From Archangium violaceum Cb vi76 (GTDB taxonomy: Bacteria; Myxococcota; Myxococcia; Myxococcales; Myxococcaceae), in the NCBI RefSeq assembly GCF_000733295.1, contig NZ_JPMI01000240.1:1-64000 (forward strand): 64,000 nt of DNA. Reading direction: 5' to 3'. Shown in pieces: positions 19,191 through 28,581 of the stretch (the first letter of the stretch is position 1; every line of letters begins with the position of its first letter). The notes under the pieces are model-generated. The model saw only the letters and a program-made list of their open reading frames with translations. It did no database searches and was not told where the DNA came from. The position numbers were made by a program, and so were the translations under genes.

Positions 19191-20129
19191 ATGTCATCCA
19201 TTGCTCGAAGCTTGATGAATTCCTCGCATCGTTGGGGATGGGGTCTCCTGGTTTCCGTGCTCACCGCCTGTGGCACCGCGGTGACGCCGCCCGTGGAGGT
19301 GGGCGAGCTCTCCGTGGCCGAACAGGAGCTGGATGGCGAATGTACGGCGAACTGGAGCACCAATCCCTGTACCGTCGCGGATTCGGCCGCGTGCGGCACC
19401 GGCAGCCCCAGCGCGGACTCCATCAACAGCCCCAACAACTGTGAGCTCGGGGGAATGAAGTGTGATCCCCGGCCGCGCCTGTGCAATCGGAACACGAAGA
19501 CGTACTGGTTCACGGCCACGGCGCCCATGTCCGTCTACGACAACCACGGCGCCGTGCTCGGCAACGTGACCACCGGGACGAAGCTGCGCATCAACCTGGG
19601 GACGCGCCGGACCCTCTCCACCGTCTCCCCGAACTACATGGTCATGGGCTTCTCGGTGCCGACCAACAATGGGGCCATCAGCGGATGGATCCGTCCCGAC
19701 TTGTTGGACGCGGGCTCCACCAACATCCTGAATTGGATTGGCGCCAACTACCGGCCGGCGCCGGATCCAGGCGGGACGTACAGCAACTGGTACATCATCC
19801 CCTCGAACAACGCGCCCTACGAGGGGCTGCACGTGACGGACAACTGCCCCGCCGGCAACATGGCCGTCCATTACCTGGGGCGCAATGGCCGCATCAATCT
19901 GATCACCAACCTGCCCGGAAAGGGCTCGCCGACGAAGGCCGTCTACCCGAACACCACCCGGCTCAACTTCAAGCGCGCCCAGGTCCAGCACTCCGTCTCG
20001 ATGCCCCTCTACAACTGCGGCAGTGGCACGGCCGTGAGGGTCTCGGCCACGCTCGACTTCGTGTACGGCTACGTCGACTCCGGGCACTGGGGTTGGATCG
20101 CCCTGCCCAACCTGACGACCACGCCGTAG
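19191..20129 (+). CDS. Lipoprotein with SH3-like segment
   Basis: Lipoprotein of 312 aa; the signal ends in lipobox LVSVLTAC at about residue 27, later than usual because of a 12-residue polar start. AAGAAAGGA nine bases upstream supports this ATG. The mature part is cysteine-rich at its start (four Cys within about 40 residues). The middle (MSVYDNHGAVLGNVTTGTKLRI...) resembles a bacterial SH3-like fold such as wall-binding SH3b domains. The remainder, with LHVTDNCPAGNMAVHYLGRNG, is not recognised. Wall or surface binding is inferred. It is convergent with cysK across a strong palindrome. Confidence 0.72.
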   Translation: MSSIARSLMNSSHRWGWGLLVSVLTACGTAVTPPVEVGELSVAEQELDGECTANWSTNPCTVADSAACGTGSPSADSINSPNNCELGGMKCDPRPRLCNRNTKTYWFTATAPMSVYDNHGAVLGNVTTGTKLRINLGTRRTLSTVSPNYMVMGFSVPTNNGAISGWIRPDLLDAGSTNILNWIGANYRPAPDPGGTYSNWYIIPSNNAPYEGLHVTDNCPAGNMAVHYLGRNGRINLITNLPGKGSPTKAVYPNTTRLNFKRAQVQHSVSMPLYNCGSGTAVRVSATLDFVYGYVDSGHWGWIALPNLTTTP

Positions 20130-20152
20130 GGTCCTGCATACCCTCACCCCGA

Positions 20153-20173
20153 CCCTCTCCCAGTGGGAGAGGG
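20153..20173. terminator. Bidirectional terminator-type palindrome
   Basis: Ten-base arms CCCTCTCCCA and TGGGAGAGGG separated by one base, in the convergent gap between the lipoprotein and cysK genes. No T tract follows on either side. The sequence belongs to the CCCTCTCCC-type intergenic repeats that also occur at 4821-4856. Confidence 0.6.
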
Positions 20174-20199
20174 AGGAGTGGGGGAAGGATGGGGCGGGG

Positions 20200-21120
20200 T
20201 TACTGCGCCGGGAAGAGGTTCTCGATCGACAGGTAGCGCTCACCGGTGTCGTAGCAGAAGCACAGCACCCGGCTGCCGTCGGGGAGCTCCGCCAGCTTCT
20301 TGTTCACCGCCGCCAGCGCCGCGCCCGAGGAGATGCCCACGAAGATGCCCTCCTCGCGCGCGGACCGCTTCGCGAAGTCGAACGCCTCCTCCTCGGTCAC
20401 CTGGATGACGCCGTCCAGCGCCTCCTTGTGCAGGTTCTTCGGGATGAAGCCCGCGCCAATCCCCTGGATGGGGTGCGGCCCCGGCTGCCCGCCGCTGATC
20501 ACCGGCGACTTGGTCGGCTCCACCGCGAGCACCTTCAGCTTCGGCCACTTCTCCTTCAGCACCTCGGCGCACGCGGTGATGTGGCCGCCCGTACCCACGC
20601 CCGTGATGATGTAGTCCAGGCCCTCGGGGAAGTCCTTGAGGATCTCCTGCGCCGTGGTGCGCTTGTGCACCTCGATGTTCGCCTCGTTCTCGAACTGCTG
20701 CGGCATCCACGCGTTGGGCGTCTGCGACACCATCTCCTGCGCCCGGGCGATGGCGCCCTTCATGCCCTGCGCCCGCGGCGTCAGCTCGAACGTGGCTCCG
20801 TAGGCCGCCATCAGCCGGCGGCGCTCGATGCTCATGGACTCCGGCATCACCAGGATGAGCTTGTAGCCCTTCACCGCCGCCACCATCGCCAGGCCGATGC
20901 CCGTGTTGCCCGACGTCGGCTCGATGATGACGCTGTCCTTCTTGAGCAGGCCCTTCTTCTCCGCGTCCTCGATCATCGCCAGGCCGATGCGGTCCTTGAT
21001 GCTCCCGCCCGGGTTGGCCCGCTCGAGCTTCATGTGCACCTCGACGCGCGAGGGGAAGAGCCGGTTGATGCGGACGTGCGGCGTGTTGCCGATCGTCTCC
21101 AGGATGTTGTTCACCTTCAT
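20200..21120 (-). CDS. cysK: Cysteine synthase A (O-acetylserine sulfhydrylase)
   Basis: PLP enzyme of 306 aa that makes L-cysteine from O-acetyl-L-serine and sulfide in the cytoplasm. Lys42 in [12 protein letters not shown] is the Schiff-base lysine, [11 protein letters not shown] binds substrate, [17 protein letters not shown] holds the PLP phosphate, and [13 protein letters not shown] near the end completes the family pattern. Length and the start [14 protein letters not shown] fit CysK/CysM; I favour CysK because it is only 52 bases downstream of the serine acetyltransferase that makes its substrate. Confidence 0.95.
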   Translation of the reverse strand: MKVNNILETIGNTPHVRINRLFPSRVEVHMKLERANPGGSIKDRIGLAMIEDAEKKGLLKKDSVIIEPTSGNTGIGLAMVAAVKGYKLILVMPESMSIERRRLMAAYGATFELTPRAQGMKGAIARAQEMVSQTPNAWMPQQFENEANIEVHKRTTAQEILKDFPEGLDYIITGVGTGGHITACAEVLKEKWPKLKVLAVEPTKSPVISGGQPGPHPIQGIGAGFIPKNLHKEALDGVIQVTEEEAFDFAKRSAREEGIFVGISSGAALAAVNKKLAELPDGSRVLCFCYDTGERYLSIENLFPAQ

Positions 21121-21172
21121 GGGGATGCCCTCGTGGGAAGCTGTCCGTTACAGAAGACGAATATCCGCTACA

Positions 21173-22018
21173 TCAGATGTGGTATTCAAGCTCGTCGAAC
21201 TCGGCATTGGGCTCCCGGTGGCGCACCTCGCTGCGGCGGGTGACCATGGACTCGGGGGGGATGCTGTGGGTGATGAAGGCGTTGCCGGCGATGATGCTGC
21301 CGCGCCCGACCACCGTGGTGCCGCCGAGGATGGTGGCGTTGGCGTACACCACCACGTCGTCCTCGATGGTGGGGTGTCGCTTCTTGTCCGCCAGGTCCTT
21401 CTGCACCTGGAGGGCGCCCAGCGTGACGCCCTGGTAGATCTTCACCCCGGTGCCGATGAGGGTGGTTTCGCCGATGACCACGCCGGTGCCGTGGTCGATG
21501 ACGAAGCGGCGGCCGATGGTGGCGCCCGGGTGGATGTCCACGCCGGTGCGCTGGTGGGCCAGCTCGGTGAGGAGGCGGGGCAGGAGGGGGAAGCCGAGCC
21601 GGTGCAGGGAGTGGGCAATGCGGTAGATGGCGATGGCGTAGAAGCCGGGGTAGGTGAGGATGACCTCGTCCACGTTGCGGGCGGCGGGGTCGGCCTCGTT
21701 GATGGCCTCGGCGTCCTGGCGCAGCCAGGCGTAGATTTCCGGGAGCTGCTCCATGAAGCGCCGGGGCATGTCCGCAGACAGGCCCGGGTAGCGCGGGGCG
21801 AGCGTGTCCAGGGCGCGCGTGAGGATGGCCTCGACCACGGCCACCTCGGAGCGGATGCCGACGGAGCTACAGTCCATCCGCTCGGCGAAGTGGGGGAAGA
21901 GCAGAGCCAGGACCTTCTCGATGAGCTCGGGCGCCGCGGCGCGCACGTCGGGCGGGAAGCAGTGGTGCCTGCGCGCCTCGATGAGGGTCTGGATGAGCCG
22001 GCCGTTGGGTTCGTCCAT
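21173..22018 (-). CDS. cysE: Serine O-acetyltransferase (EpsC-type)
   Basis: Protein of 281 aa that acetylates L-serine with acetyl-CoA, the first step of cysteine synthesis. The N-terminal 140 residues are helical, with the conserved ILTYPGFYAIAIYRIAH segment. They are followed by a left-handed beta-helix of hexapeptide repeats (VDIHPGATIGRRFVIDHGTGVVIGE..., IYQGVTLGA, ILGGTTVVGRGSIIAGNAF). The catalytic His lies in IDHGTGVVIGE. The long N-terminus resembles EpsC/NifP-type enzymes. The C-terminus ends ELEYHI; the terminal Ile fits the tail that inserts into CysK to form the cysteine synthase complex. cysK follows on the same strand. Confidence 0.93.
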   Translation of the reverse strand: MDEPNGRLIQTLIEARRHHCFPPDVRAAAPELIEKVLALLFPHFAERMDCSSVGIRSEVAVVEAILTRALDTLAPRYPGLSADMPRRFMEQLPEIYAWLRQDAEAINEADPAARNVDEVILTYPGFYAIAIYRIAHSLHRLGFPLLPRLLTELAHQRTGVDIHPGATIGRRFVIDHGTGVVIGETTLIGTGVKIYQGVTLGALQVQKDLADKKRHPTIEDDVVVYANATILGGTTVVGRGSIIAGNAFITHSIPPESMVTRRSEVRHREPNAEFDELEYHI

Positions 22019-22037
22019 GGGCCGGGCACGTTACCCG

Positions 22038-22742
22038 TTAGTACCGGCCTCCGCCCAGTGCGCTGACGGCGGCGGACAGCACACGGTTCTCCACCCCCCA
22101 GACGGCCTTGTTGAGGCCCTTGATGCCGGCGCCCCGGAGGTAGTCGGTGAAGTCGTGCAGGGCGGTGGAGCGCTGCATGCGCTCCGTCTTGGCGGCGTAG
22201 AGCAGCGGGGTGCCCGGCGCCCCGGTCAGCCCCAGGTCCGGGCAGGCCTCGGAGAGCTTCTGGGCGTCGATGCCCGTGGCGGCCGACAGCATGGCCACGG
22301 TGAACTTGTGGACGGGCAGCTCGCGGGCGTTGGGAACCTTCGCCAGCACCTTCTGGCGCGTCTCCGGGCCGGAGTCGAGCTGCTCCAGCGACACCTTGGA
22401 GATGGCCAGGAGCTGCTCGTTGCTCACGTGCTTGTTGTCGAGGATGGCCCGGCGGAACAGGCTCTCGGGGGTATCCCCCTTGATCTTGATGTCGCACTGC
22501 TTGAGCCGCTCGAGCATCCCGTGGATGACCTTGCCCAGCTCCGAGTCCGCCGGGGCGCGCCAGGTGCCCACGGGGGCCTGGAGGGCCTTCACGCCGGGTG
22601 CCTCGAAACCACTCTTCTGGGTGTGGCCCACCGACTGGGGGGTGCTCGGTGTCTGGACGGTGTTCGCGGCGGGGCGGGGCTCGGCCTTGGCGGGCTGGGG
22701 GGGCGTGTGGAGGGCAACGGGGCGGCGGCCGATCGGATCCAT
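22038..22742 (-). CDS. Unrecognised proline-rich soluble protein
   Basis: Protein of about 234 aa from an ATG at 22742. No ribosome site is clear, and an ATG at 22814 would overlap the divergent gene start, so I prefer the shorter form. Residues 1-60 are low-complexity Pro/Ala/Thr-rich (PPQPAKAEPRPAANT); residues about 75-230 are helical with no known motif. There is no signal peptide. It ends 19 bases before cysE, so it could be read through into the cysteine operon, but nothing links it to sulfur metabolism. Function unknown. Confidence 0.7.
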   Translation of the reverse strand: MDPIGRRPVALHTPPQPAKAEPRPAANTVQTPSTPQSVGHTQKSGFEAPGVKALQAPVGTWRAPADSELGKVIHGMLERLKQCDIKIKGDTPESLFRRAILDNKHVSNEQLLAISKVSLEQLDSGPETRQKVLAKVPNARELPVHKFTVAMLSAATGIDAQKLSEACPDLGLTGAPGTPLLYAAKTERMQRSTALHDFTDYLRGAGIKGLNKAVWGVENRVLSAAVSALGGGRY

Positions 22743-22812
22743 GGAGGCATTATCCACGAACTCCGCGTGAAGTTGCGTCCCGGGCCCTCCAGGGCGAGTC
22801 TCCGGCCGCCCC

Positions 22813-24165
22813 ATGAAGACGACCCTGACCGCCCAGAGCCTCTCGGACACCCGTGCCGCCCTCCAGGCGGCGAACAAGGCCTTCAACCACCGCTACCCCG
22901 GGGAGTCCTCCCGGCGGCAGCCCGTCCACTCCGTCTATGGGGGGGCGCACCTCTTCAAGGCGGAGACGGCCTCGAAGCTGGCGGAGGTGGCGCTGCGCTC
23001 GTGGGAGGAGCATGCGCCGGATGCGCGCACCCTGGCCGGCGTGCTGGGGCTGACGGAGGAGGGGGGGCTGGCGGAGAAGGTCCACGCGCGCGTGGTGGCC
23101 AAGCTGCGGCGCGAGGCGGTGGAGGACTACCGCATCGACTTCGAGGACGGCTATGGCCACCGGCCGGACGCGGAGGAGGACGGGCACGCGGTGGCCACGG
23201 CGGAGGAGATGGCGCGGGGCCTGGAGCGGGGCTCGCTGCCGCCTTTCATCGGGCTCCGCATCAAGTCCTTCAGTGACGAGCTCTTCGGCCGCTCCGTGCG
23301 CACCCTGGACCTGTTCCTCTCCACGCTGGTGGAGAAGACGGGAGGGCGCCTGCCGCCCGGCTTCGTGGTCACCCTGCCCAAGGTCTCCATCCGCGAGCAG
23401 GTGGCCGCGCTCGACTCCGTGTTGATCGGCCTGGAGGAGGGACTGGGCCTGCCGCGGGGCGTGGTGAAGGTGGAGCTGATGGTGGAGACGCCGCAAGCCC
23501 TCTTCGATCGGGAGGGACGGGTGGAGCTGCCGCTGCTGGTGGGAGCCGCCCGGGGACGCTGCACCGGCGTGCACTTCGGCGCGTACGACTACACCGCCGC
23601 GTGTGGCATCACCGCGGCGCACCAGCACCTGTTCCATCCCTCCTGCGACTTCGCCCGGCACGTGATGCAGGTGTCGCTGGCGGGCACGGGCATCCATCTC
23701 TCCGACGGTGCCACCACCACCATGCCCGTGGGGCCGCACAAGGCGCCCAAGGGGGGAGCGCTCACCCCGGAGCAGCAGGAGGAGAACCGGGCCGCCGTGC
23801 ACCGCGCGTGGCGGCTCCACGCGGACAACGTGCGCCGGTCGCTGACGGATGGCTTCTACCAGGGGTGGGATCTGCACCCGGCGCAGGTGCCCGTGCGCTA
23901 CGCCGCCGTGTACGCCTTCTTCCTGGAGGGACTGGACGAGGCCTCGCGCCGGCTGAAGGCCTTCATGGACAAGGCGGCCCAGGCCACGCGGCTGGGGGAT
24001 GTCTTCGACGACGCGGCCACGGGGCAGGGGTTGATCAACTTCTTCCTGCGCGGCATCGCCTGTGGCGCCCTCACCGAGGACGAGGCGCGCGCGGCCGGGC
24101 TCACCCTGGAGGAGCTGCGCACCCGCTCGTTCCTGGAGATCCTCCAGGGGCGCCGCAAGGGCTGA
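22813..24165 (+). CDS. DUF6986-like enzyme of the HpcH/citrate lyase-beta superfamily
   Basis: Protein of 450 aa. The pattern VEDYRIDFEDGYG...RIKSF, LPKVSIREQV, VELMVETPQALFD and GAYDYTAACG follows the PEP/pyruvate-binding TIM-barrel family of HpcH/HpaI aldolases, citrate lyase beta and malate synthase. Acidic residues in DFEDGYG and METPQ are expected metal ligands. The extra length, with a late EEL-rich helical domain (AAGLTLEELRTRSFLEILQG), fits DUF6986. It is therefore probably a carbon-carbon lyase or condensing enzyme for small oxo-acids. The substrate is unknown and no operon partner exists. Confidence 0.78.
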   Translation: MKTTLTAQSLSDTRAALQAANKAFNHRYPGESSRRQPVHSVYGGAHLFKAETASKLAEVALRSWEEHAPDARTLAGVLGLTEEGGLAEKVHARVVAKLRREAVEDYRIDFEDGYGHRPDAEEDGHAVATAEEMARGLERGSLPPFIGLRIKSFSDELFGRSVRTLDLFLSTLVEKTGGRLPPGFVVTLPKVSIREQVAALDSVLIGLEEGLGLPRGVVKVELMVETPQALFDREGRVELPLLVGAARGRCTGVHFGAYDYTAACGITAAHQHLFHPSCDFARHVMQVSLAGTGIHLSDGATTTMPVGPHKAPKGGALTPEQQEENRAAVHRAWRLHADNVRRSLTDGFYQGWDLHPAQVPVRYAAVYAFFLEGLDEASRRLKAFMDKAAQATRLGDVFDDAATGQGLINFFLRGIACGALTEDEARAAGLTLEELRTRSFLEILQGRRKG

Positions 24166-24496
24166 CGCCCGGTCCACGATGTGCCACTGGCCCTCCTCGA
24201 TGACGTAGACGTGGTGTCCGAAGGGGGGCGTAGTAGGACGGATGGGGCCCTGATGAGGGCAGGGGGCGCGGAGAGGCAGGGGACGGCTGCTGATGGGAGC
24301 CCAAGAGAAGTGCGCCATGCCGGTGCGCTCACCGTGCAGCTCCCCTTGAGGCTCATGTCGGCCCTGGCCGTCCTGTCAACAGGGGCAGCTCAGTGGTGTA
24401 GAGGGCTTGAGTCTATTGGCTGTAGCGGCTCGGGCCTCAACACCATGCGGCCTGGGGTGGAACTCGCGACGAAGCCAAGCTCGCACCTGACGTAGA
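24166..24496. other. Gene-free degenerate stretch left of the island
   Basis: No gene can be supported here. A minus-strand open stretch from 24318 to about 24170 reads FGHHVYVIEEGQWHIVD before stopping; it may be the end of a lost gene, but I do not recognise it. The rest is non-coding in appearance. Confidence 0.5.
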
Positions 24497-24720
24497 CAAT
24501 CCCAGGTGCTTCAGAATCGCTCGCACTCCGCCCGCGTGCTTCGCATACGCCAAGAGTCGCCACCTGCTTCCATACCTCACCTCTCGCAGGCGAACACGTC
24601 GAGGTCGAACGTCCTCCTCAGCATCTCCGGCTAGTCCACTCGCGGCCTGCTCTCCTCCATCGGCTCCCTCTTGGCCGCTGCTTCAAACGCCACGCTCGTT
24701 TCCTCCTCTCCCGCTTGGGG
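24497..24720. repeat. Direct repeat, left copy of island boundary
   Basis: About 220 bases that align with 28911-29126 in the same orientation. Shared blocks include CAATCCCAGGT, AGAATCGCTCGCACT, ACGCCAAGAG, GCAGGCGAACACGTCGA and CTCGCGGCCTGCTCTCC. The copies have diverged by substitutions and small indels, so the duplication is old. Confidence 0.75.
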
Positions 24721-24900
24721 CGCAAGCGGATAGCCGCAAGAGCGAGGCTCGCCAGCCCACTTCCGTTGAACCACATGAAAGGCGGGAGAGCCACAAAACG
24801 AGGGCAGGCTCAACTGCGGTACGTCCACCTTCTTGGACAAGGCCGAGGCGCTCACCGCTGGCCGCCTCACCATCCGCTTCACCATCTGCTCCTTGAACGC
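24497..24900 (-). mobile_element. Decayed IS91-family transposase C-terminus (left copy)
   Basis: On the minus strand codons read KREPMEESRPRVD, then a TAG where a Trp codon is expected, then PEMLRRTFDLDVFACER, after which the frame shifts. This is the zinc-finger and C-terminal region of IS91-type (Y2 rolling-circle) transposases, which normally reads W-x-x-LLKR-x-F-x-DV-x-x-C-x-x-CGG. The upstream part to about 24900 is open but only weakly similar. Stop codon and frameshift make it non-functional. A related copy lies at 28722-29126 in the same orientation. Confidence 0.65.
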
Positions 24901-25094
24901 CTCGGTGTACCCCGTGGCTGCTTTCCCCTACGTGTCTTAGTAAGTGCTATTGCTGGAGGTGACCCCAGGCGTCAACTATCTGACACCGGGGACATCCTAA
25001 ATCGGCCTCTTATTCGCCCTATGTGCCGTTCCCTTAGCTCAATTACCCGCGGGGGATTAACCTGGAACGGATCTTCGCCAAGAGAGAGGAACAG
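24901..25094. other. Intergenic upstream of the island operon
   Basis: No gene is supported. It contains the probable promoter of the 25095 gene, but no confident -35/-10 pair was found. GAGAGGAAC precedes the start codon at 25095. Confidence 0.4.
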
Positions 25095-25820
25095 ATGGCA
25101 CACGCGCACCAAGTCCTTTGTGGATTGCTCTTCTTTGGAGGCATGACGTCCGGCCTCGCCCAGACACCCGGGTGGGGGGATCGGAGCGCCGATGCCTGCC
25201 CCGCCACACTGGCGAGCGTGCGGCAGAAGTGCGGGTGCGAGCCTCGCGAGGAAGCCGTCTTCAACAGCTTGGCGCAGACGAAGCTGAGTTCGGACAACCT
25301 AAGGTCGCGGGTGACGAACTGCTTCAAACTCGATGGCGCGTTGAGCGTGGACAGGGTAAAGCTTAACGGGAATACGTCGCTCACCGGGTGTCTGTCCAAT
25401 GTGGAGGACCAGTATCCGGAGTACCGGGCAACACTCGCGGAGCTCGTCAAGGCGACGAAGGATGTTTCGCCACGCAAGTTGGACATGTGGCTCGATTGTT
25501 ATGGGAGGGAAGTCGGCCAGGGGACGCGTGCACCGGCCCCCTCGTCCCCCAAGAGAACACGCGCCACGGGTGGACGGAATGGCTCTCTCGCTCCAGCCCC
25601 CGCGGCGAGTCGTCCGAGCACTGCGGGAGGTTTGGCCCCGGCGACCCAACCTGGCCTTGAGCAGAGAGTGGAGGCCGATGGCAACGGCCGTGTCATGACG
25701 GAACGCGTGGAAGCCATCCATGGCGGCAAGTCGGGCTCCGCCACCGTCCGGCAGGTCATCAAGGCAAGCGACCAGGGCGTTATCACCACCGGCTCCATCA
25801 AGGCACATGTCGGTCCTTAA
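25095..25820 (+). CDS. Secreted cysteine-containing island protein
   Basis: Unrecognised 241-aa protein with signal peptide (VLCGLLFFGGMTSGLAQ). The mature N-terminal domain (about 25-140) has six or more cysteines in a helical context (CPATLASVRQKCGCEPRE, VTNCFKL, LTGCLSN, LDCYGRE), as in small disulfide-bonded secreted domains. Then comes a Pro/Ala/Ser-rich linker (APAPSSPKRTR) and a C-terminal module of beta type (VEADGNGRVMTERVEAIHGG, IKASDQGVITTGSIKA) that resembles a surface-exposed repeat. GAGAGGAAC supports the ATG. It overlaps the start of the TPR gene by 14 bases, so the two are co-expressed. No homologue is known to me. Confidence 0.75.
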   Translation: MAHAHQVLCGLLFFGGMTSGLAQTPGWGDRSADACPATLASVRQKCGCEPREEAVFNSLAQTKLSSDNLRSRVTNCFKLDGALSVDRVKLNGNTSLTGCLSNVEDQYPEYRATLAELVKATKDVSPRKLDMWLDCYGREVGQGTRAPAPSSPKRTRATGGRNGSLAPAPAASRPSTAGGLAPATQPGLEQRVEADGNGRVMTERVEAIHGGKSGSATVRQVIKASDQGVITTGSIKAHVGP

Positions 25821-28581
25821 CCTTGTGGCCGTCCTGTTCGCCGCTGCCTCCGGGCCAGTGGCGAACGCTTCGTCCGTTCAACTTCGAAGTGCGAATGAGC
25901 TTGTCTATTGCGATGAGGAGAAGGTTGAGCGAAAGGCATTTCAGCGCGCGGGGGCGACCCATTTCGTCGTAGCAGATTTCCGTCCTAGGTCTGAGCGCGC
26001 GGAGGACATCGAGTTGGGGCGCACGGCGGCCCAGGCGGTGGACAGAGTACTTCGCGACTACATGGTCCGAGTGGCCCTTGAAGACGAGGCGCCGCTAGAA
26101 CAGGTACGCGTGGGAGAGGAGTTGGAGGTGTACCGCCTGAGGTGCGTCATCAAAGACGCGACGGCGGCGCTCATTATCGGAAAGGCCATGGGAGCCGATC
26201 TCCTTCTCTGGGGGGATTCTGTATGCCCGGTAGCCACGGATCGAGGGGGAAGCCTTGTCAACATCATCACGACGATCGAGGCCAAGGGCAACTCTCGAAT
26301 CCAAACAGGATCTGTCGAGAGCCATGTGAATCTGCCCAAGAAAGAGGCTGGCTCTTTCTGCGCGCGCGCATCCCTCACCGCAGAAGGATGGCCAGCAATG
26401 GGAAGTAGTTACGAGAAAGTCCTCTCTGCATCTGTATTGGAGCTGGGTAGTCTGGAACTGCCCCAAGTCGTGGCTGGAGACGCACTGGGGCTTACCCTCT
26501 TCGTCGGCGGGTTGCACTTCTACAAACGATCAGATTATCCGCGCGCGCTGCGCCTGTTCCGGCGTGCCTCGGAGAAGCTACGCACGGACTCAAGGAGCGC
26601 TGTAGAACTGCTCCAAGTAATGGGAATCACGGAGTGGGAGGCGGGACGGTTCGACAGAGCCTCTGCGTACTTCTCTCGCTGTGAGTCAATAGCAAAAAAA
26701 GACAGCAACATCTGGTGGTGGTGCCGGGTGTCCCAGACAGATGCCCACATATTGGCATCCCATTTTCCACAAGCCCTGCAGCTCACGAAAGACACCCTTC
26801 AGCGCGCCCGCGCAGTAAAGCACCAATGGGCGGAAGCAAGCGCACTGCTACATCTTGGAAATCTGGCACAAGGTGTTTCGGAACTAAAAGAAGCGAAGGA
26901 CAGATACGACGAGGCGCTGCCAATTTATCGAGCAATCGGCAACCGACTGGGTGAGGCAAACACGCTTCTGGCAATGGGGGAGTTGTCCCTGCGCTTGTCC
27001 GAGGAGGAGAAAGCCAGATCGCAGTACAAAAAGGCAATGACTTTGTATCAAGCAGTAGGCGATCGATTGGGCGAGGCGCATGTGCTGAGGAATCTGGGAT
27101 ACATCGCTTTGCTTGCTGCTGATTGGAAGGAAGCGAAGGCAATGAGCGCCCATGCGCTGCATATATATCGCACCATTGGCAATCGACTGGGCGAGGCAAA
27201 TACACTTCAGAGTCTGGGAGATTGGGCTCTAATCATGTCGGAGCGGGGAGCTGCCAGATCGTCTTATGATGACGCGTTGTTGCTTTATCTCGCCATAGGA
27301 GATCAACAAGGCGAGGCAAACGTACTGCGGAGATTGGGGGATTTATCGGACGATACGTCGGACTGGAGCAATGCCACGCTGCAGTACAAAAAAGCATTGG
27401 CACTATATAGAGCCATCGGCGATCGACAAAGCCAGGCAATTACCTTGCGGCGCATGGGTGACTTGGCGCTGAAACTGTCGGATTGGAAGGAGGCCAAAGG
27501 TCGATACACGGAAGCGCTAGCCCTGTTCCACGACATCGGCGACAGACAAAGTCAGGCCAAAACCCTACTTGGACTGGGGGAGCTGGCACAGAAAATGTCG
27601 GACTGGAAGAAGGCCGAAGATCATTACAGGGAAGCGTTGGGTTTGTTTCGCGATGTCGGTGGCAGCGATGTTGGAGACAGTTATGAGAAAATCAAAACAT
27701 TGAGGAGCCTGGGTGAATTGGCATTTCGTGTCGCTGACTGGAAAGAGGCCAAAGGGCACTACGAGGAAGCCTTGCCGCTATATCGCTCCATAGGTAATCG
27801 AGCGGGACAGGCCGACGCGTTGTTGAGCTTGGGGTATGCGGCAAATCGCTTGTCGAAATGGAATGAGGCAAAGACGCGCTACGAAGAAGCGCTATCGATA
27901 TTGCGAGTGAGCAACGAACCGTTGGCGACGGCTGACACACTAAGCAGCCTGGGAGAACTGGCGGTACGTTTGTCGGACTGGAAAGGCGCCAGAAAGCAAT
28001 ACGAAGAGGCCCTGTTGATATACCAGAACATCAAAAATCGTTCGAGAGAAGCCGATACGCGAATCGACCTGGGGACTCTGGCGTTAAAATTGTCGGAGTG
28101 GAAGGAGGCCAGAAAGCAATACGAAGAGGCGCTGTCAGTATACCAATCTCTCGGTAGCGAGCATGGAGAGGCCCAAACGCAGATGCTCCTGGGTGTTCTG
28201 GCAATGCGCTTGTCGGACTTGACGCAGGCCAAATTCAGATATGAGAAGGCGCTGCCGCTATACGAGTCTATGAGTAATAGACTGGGGCAAGCGCTCGTGT
28301 CCTTGCATCTCGGAGATATTGCTGCCGATACAGACCATTACGACGATGCCGATAAGTTGTACAAAAAAGCACGGGGTGTCTATGTCACTCTTGGCGATAG
28401 AGCAGGGGTCATCAGGACAGACTGGCACCATGGCCTCAGCTTGGTCAGGCGTGGTAATGAGCAACAAGCACGTGAGGTGCTGACTCGCTCTTATGAGGCC
28501 GCTATTGAGTTCGGACAAGCGGATCTGTTGGCTGAATTGCAGGAATCGCTTAATCGCCTTGGTGGAAGCGCTCATCCGTGA
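25807..28581 (+). CDS. Large secreted TPR protein with fourteen 40-residue repeats
   Basis: Protein of 924 aa. The ATG at 25807, inside the end of the previous gene, gives a signal peptide (VLNLVAVLFAAASGPVANAS). Residues about 30-230 form a mixed domain with THFVVADFRPRSERAEDIE and GKAMGADLLLWGD, not recognised; the latter looks like a nucleotide- or metal-binding-type fold. From about 330 to 890 there are fourteen near-regular 40-residue repeats, typically GDRxGEAxTLxxLGxLAxxLSDWKEAxxxYEEALxLYRxI, the kinesin-light-chain/Nephrocystin type of TPR. The gene is visibly AT-richer than its neighbours, pointing to horizontal transfer. A secreted scaffold or receptor is likely; partner unknown. 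Confidence 0.85.
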   Translation: MSVLNLVAVLFAAASGPVANASSVQLRSANELVYCDEEKVERKAFQRAGATHFVVADFRPRSERAEDIELGRTAAQAVDRVLRDYMVRVALEDEAPLEQVRVGEELEVYRLRCVIKDATAALIIGKAMGADLLLWGDSVCPVATDRGGSLVNIITTIEAKGNSRIQTGSVESHVNLPKKEAGSFCARASLTAEGWPAMGSSYEKVLSASVLELGSLELPQVVAGDALGLTLFVGGLHFYKRSDYPRALRLFRRASEKLRTDSRSAVELLQVMGITEWEAGRFDRASAYFSRCESIAKKDSNIWWWCRVSQTDAHILASHFPQALQLTKDTLQRARAVKHQWAEASALLHLGNLAQGVSELKEAKDRYDEALPIYRAIGNRLGEANTLLAMGELSLRLSEEEKARSQYKKAMTLYQAVGDRLGEAHVLRNLGYIALLAADWKEAKAMSAHALHIYRTIGNRLGEANTLQSLGDWALIMSERGAARSSYDDALLLYLAIGDQQGEANVLRRLGDLSDDTSDWSNATLQYKKALALYRAIGDRQSQAITLRRMGDLALKLSDWKEAKGRYTEALALFHDIGDRQSQAKTLLGLGELAQKMSDWKKAEDHYREALGLFRDVGGSDVGDSYEKIKTLRSLGELAFRVADWKEAKGHYEEALPLYRSIGNRAGQADALLSLGYAANRLSKWNEAKTRYEEALSILRVSNEPLATADTLSSLGELAVRLSDWKGARKQYEEALLIYQNIKNRSREADTRIDLGTLALKLSEWKEARKQYEEALSVYQSLGSEHGEAQTQMLLGVLAMRLSDLTQAKFRYEKALPLYESMSNRLGQALVSLHLGDIAADTDHYDDADKLYKKARGVYVTLGDRAGVIRTDWHHGLSLVRRGNEQQAREVLTRSYEAAIEFGQADLLAELQESLNRLGGSAHP

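Noticed and set aside
24380-24450. tRNA-like stretch with GCAGCTCAGTGGTGTAGAG
   Set aside because: It resembles a D-arm only; no anticodon stem, T-arm GGTTCGA block or acceptor pairing could be found.
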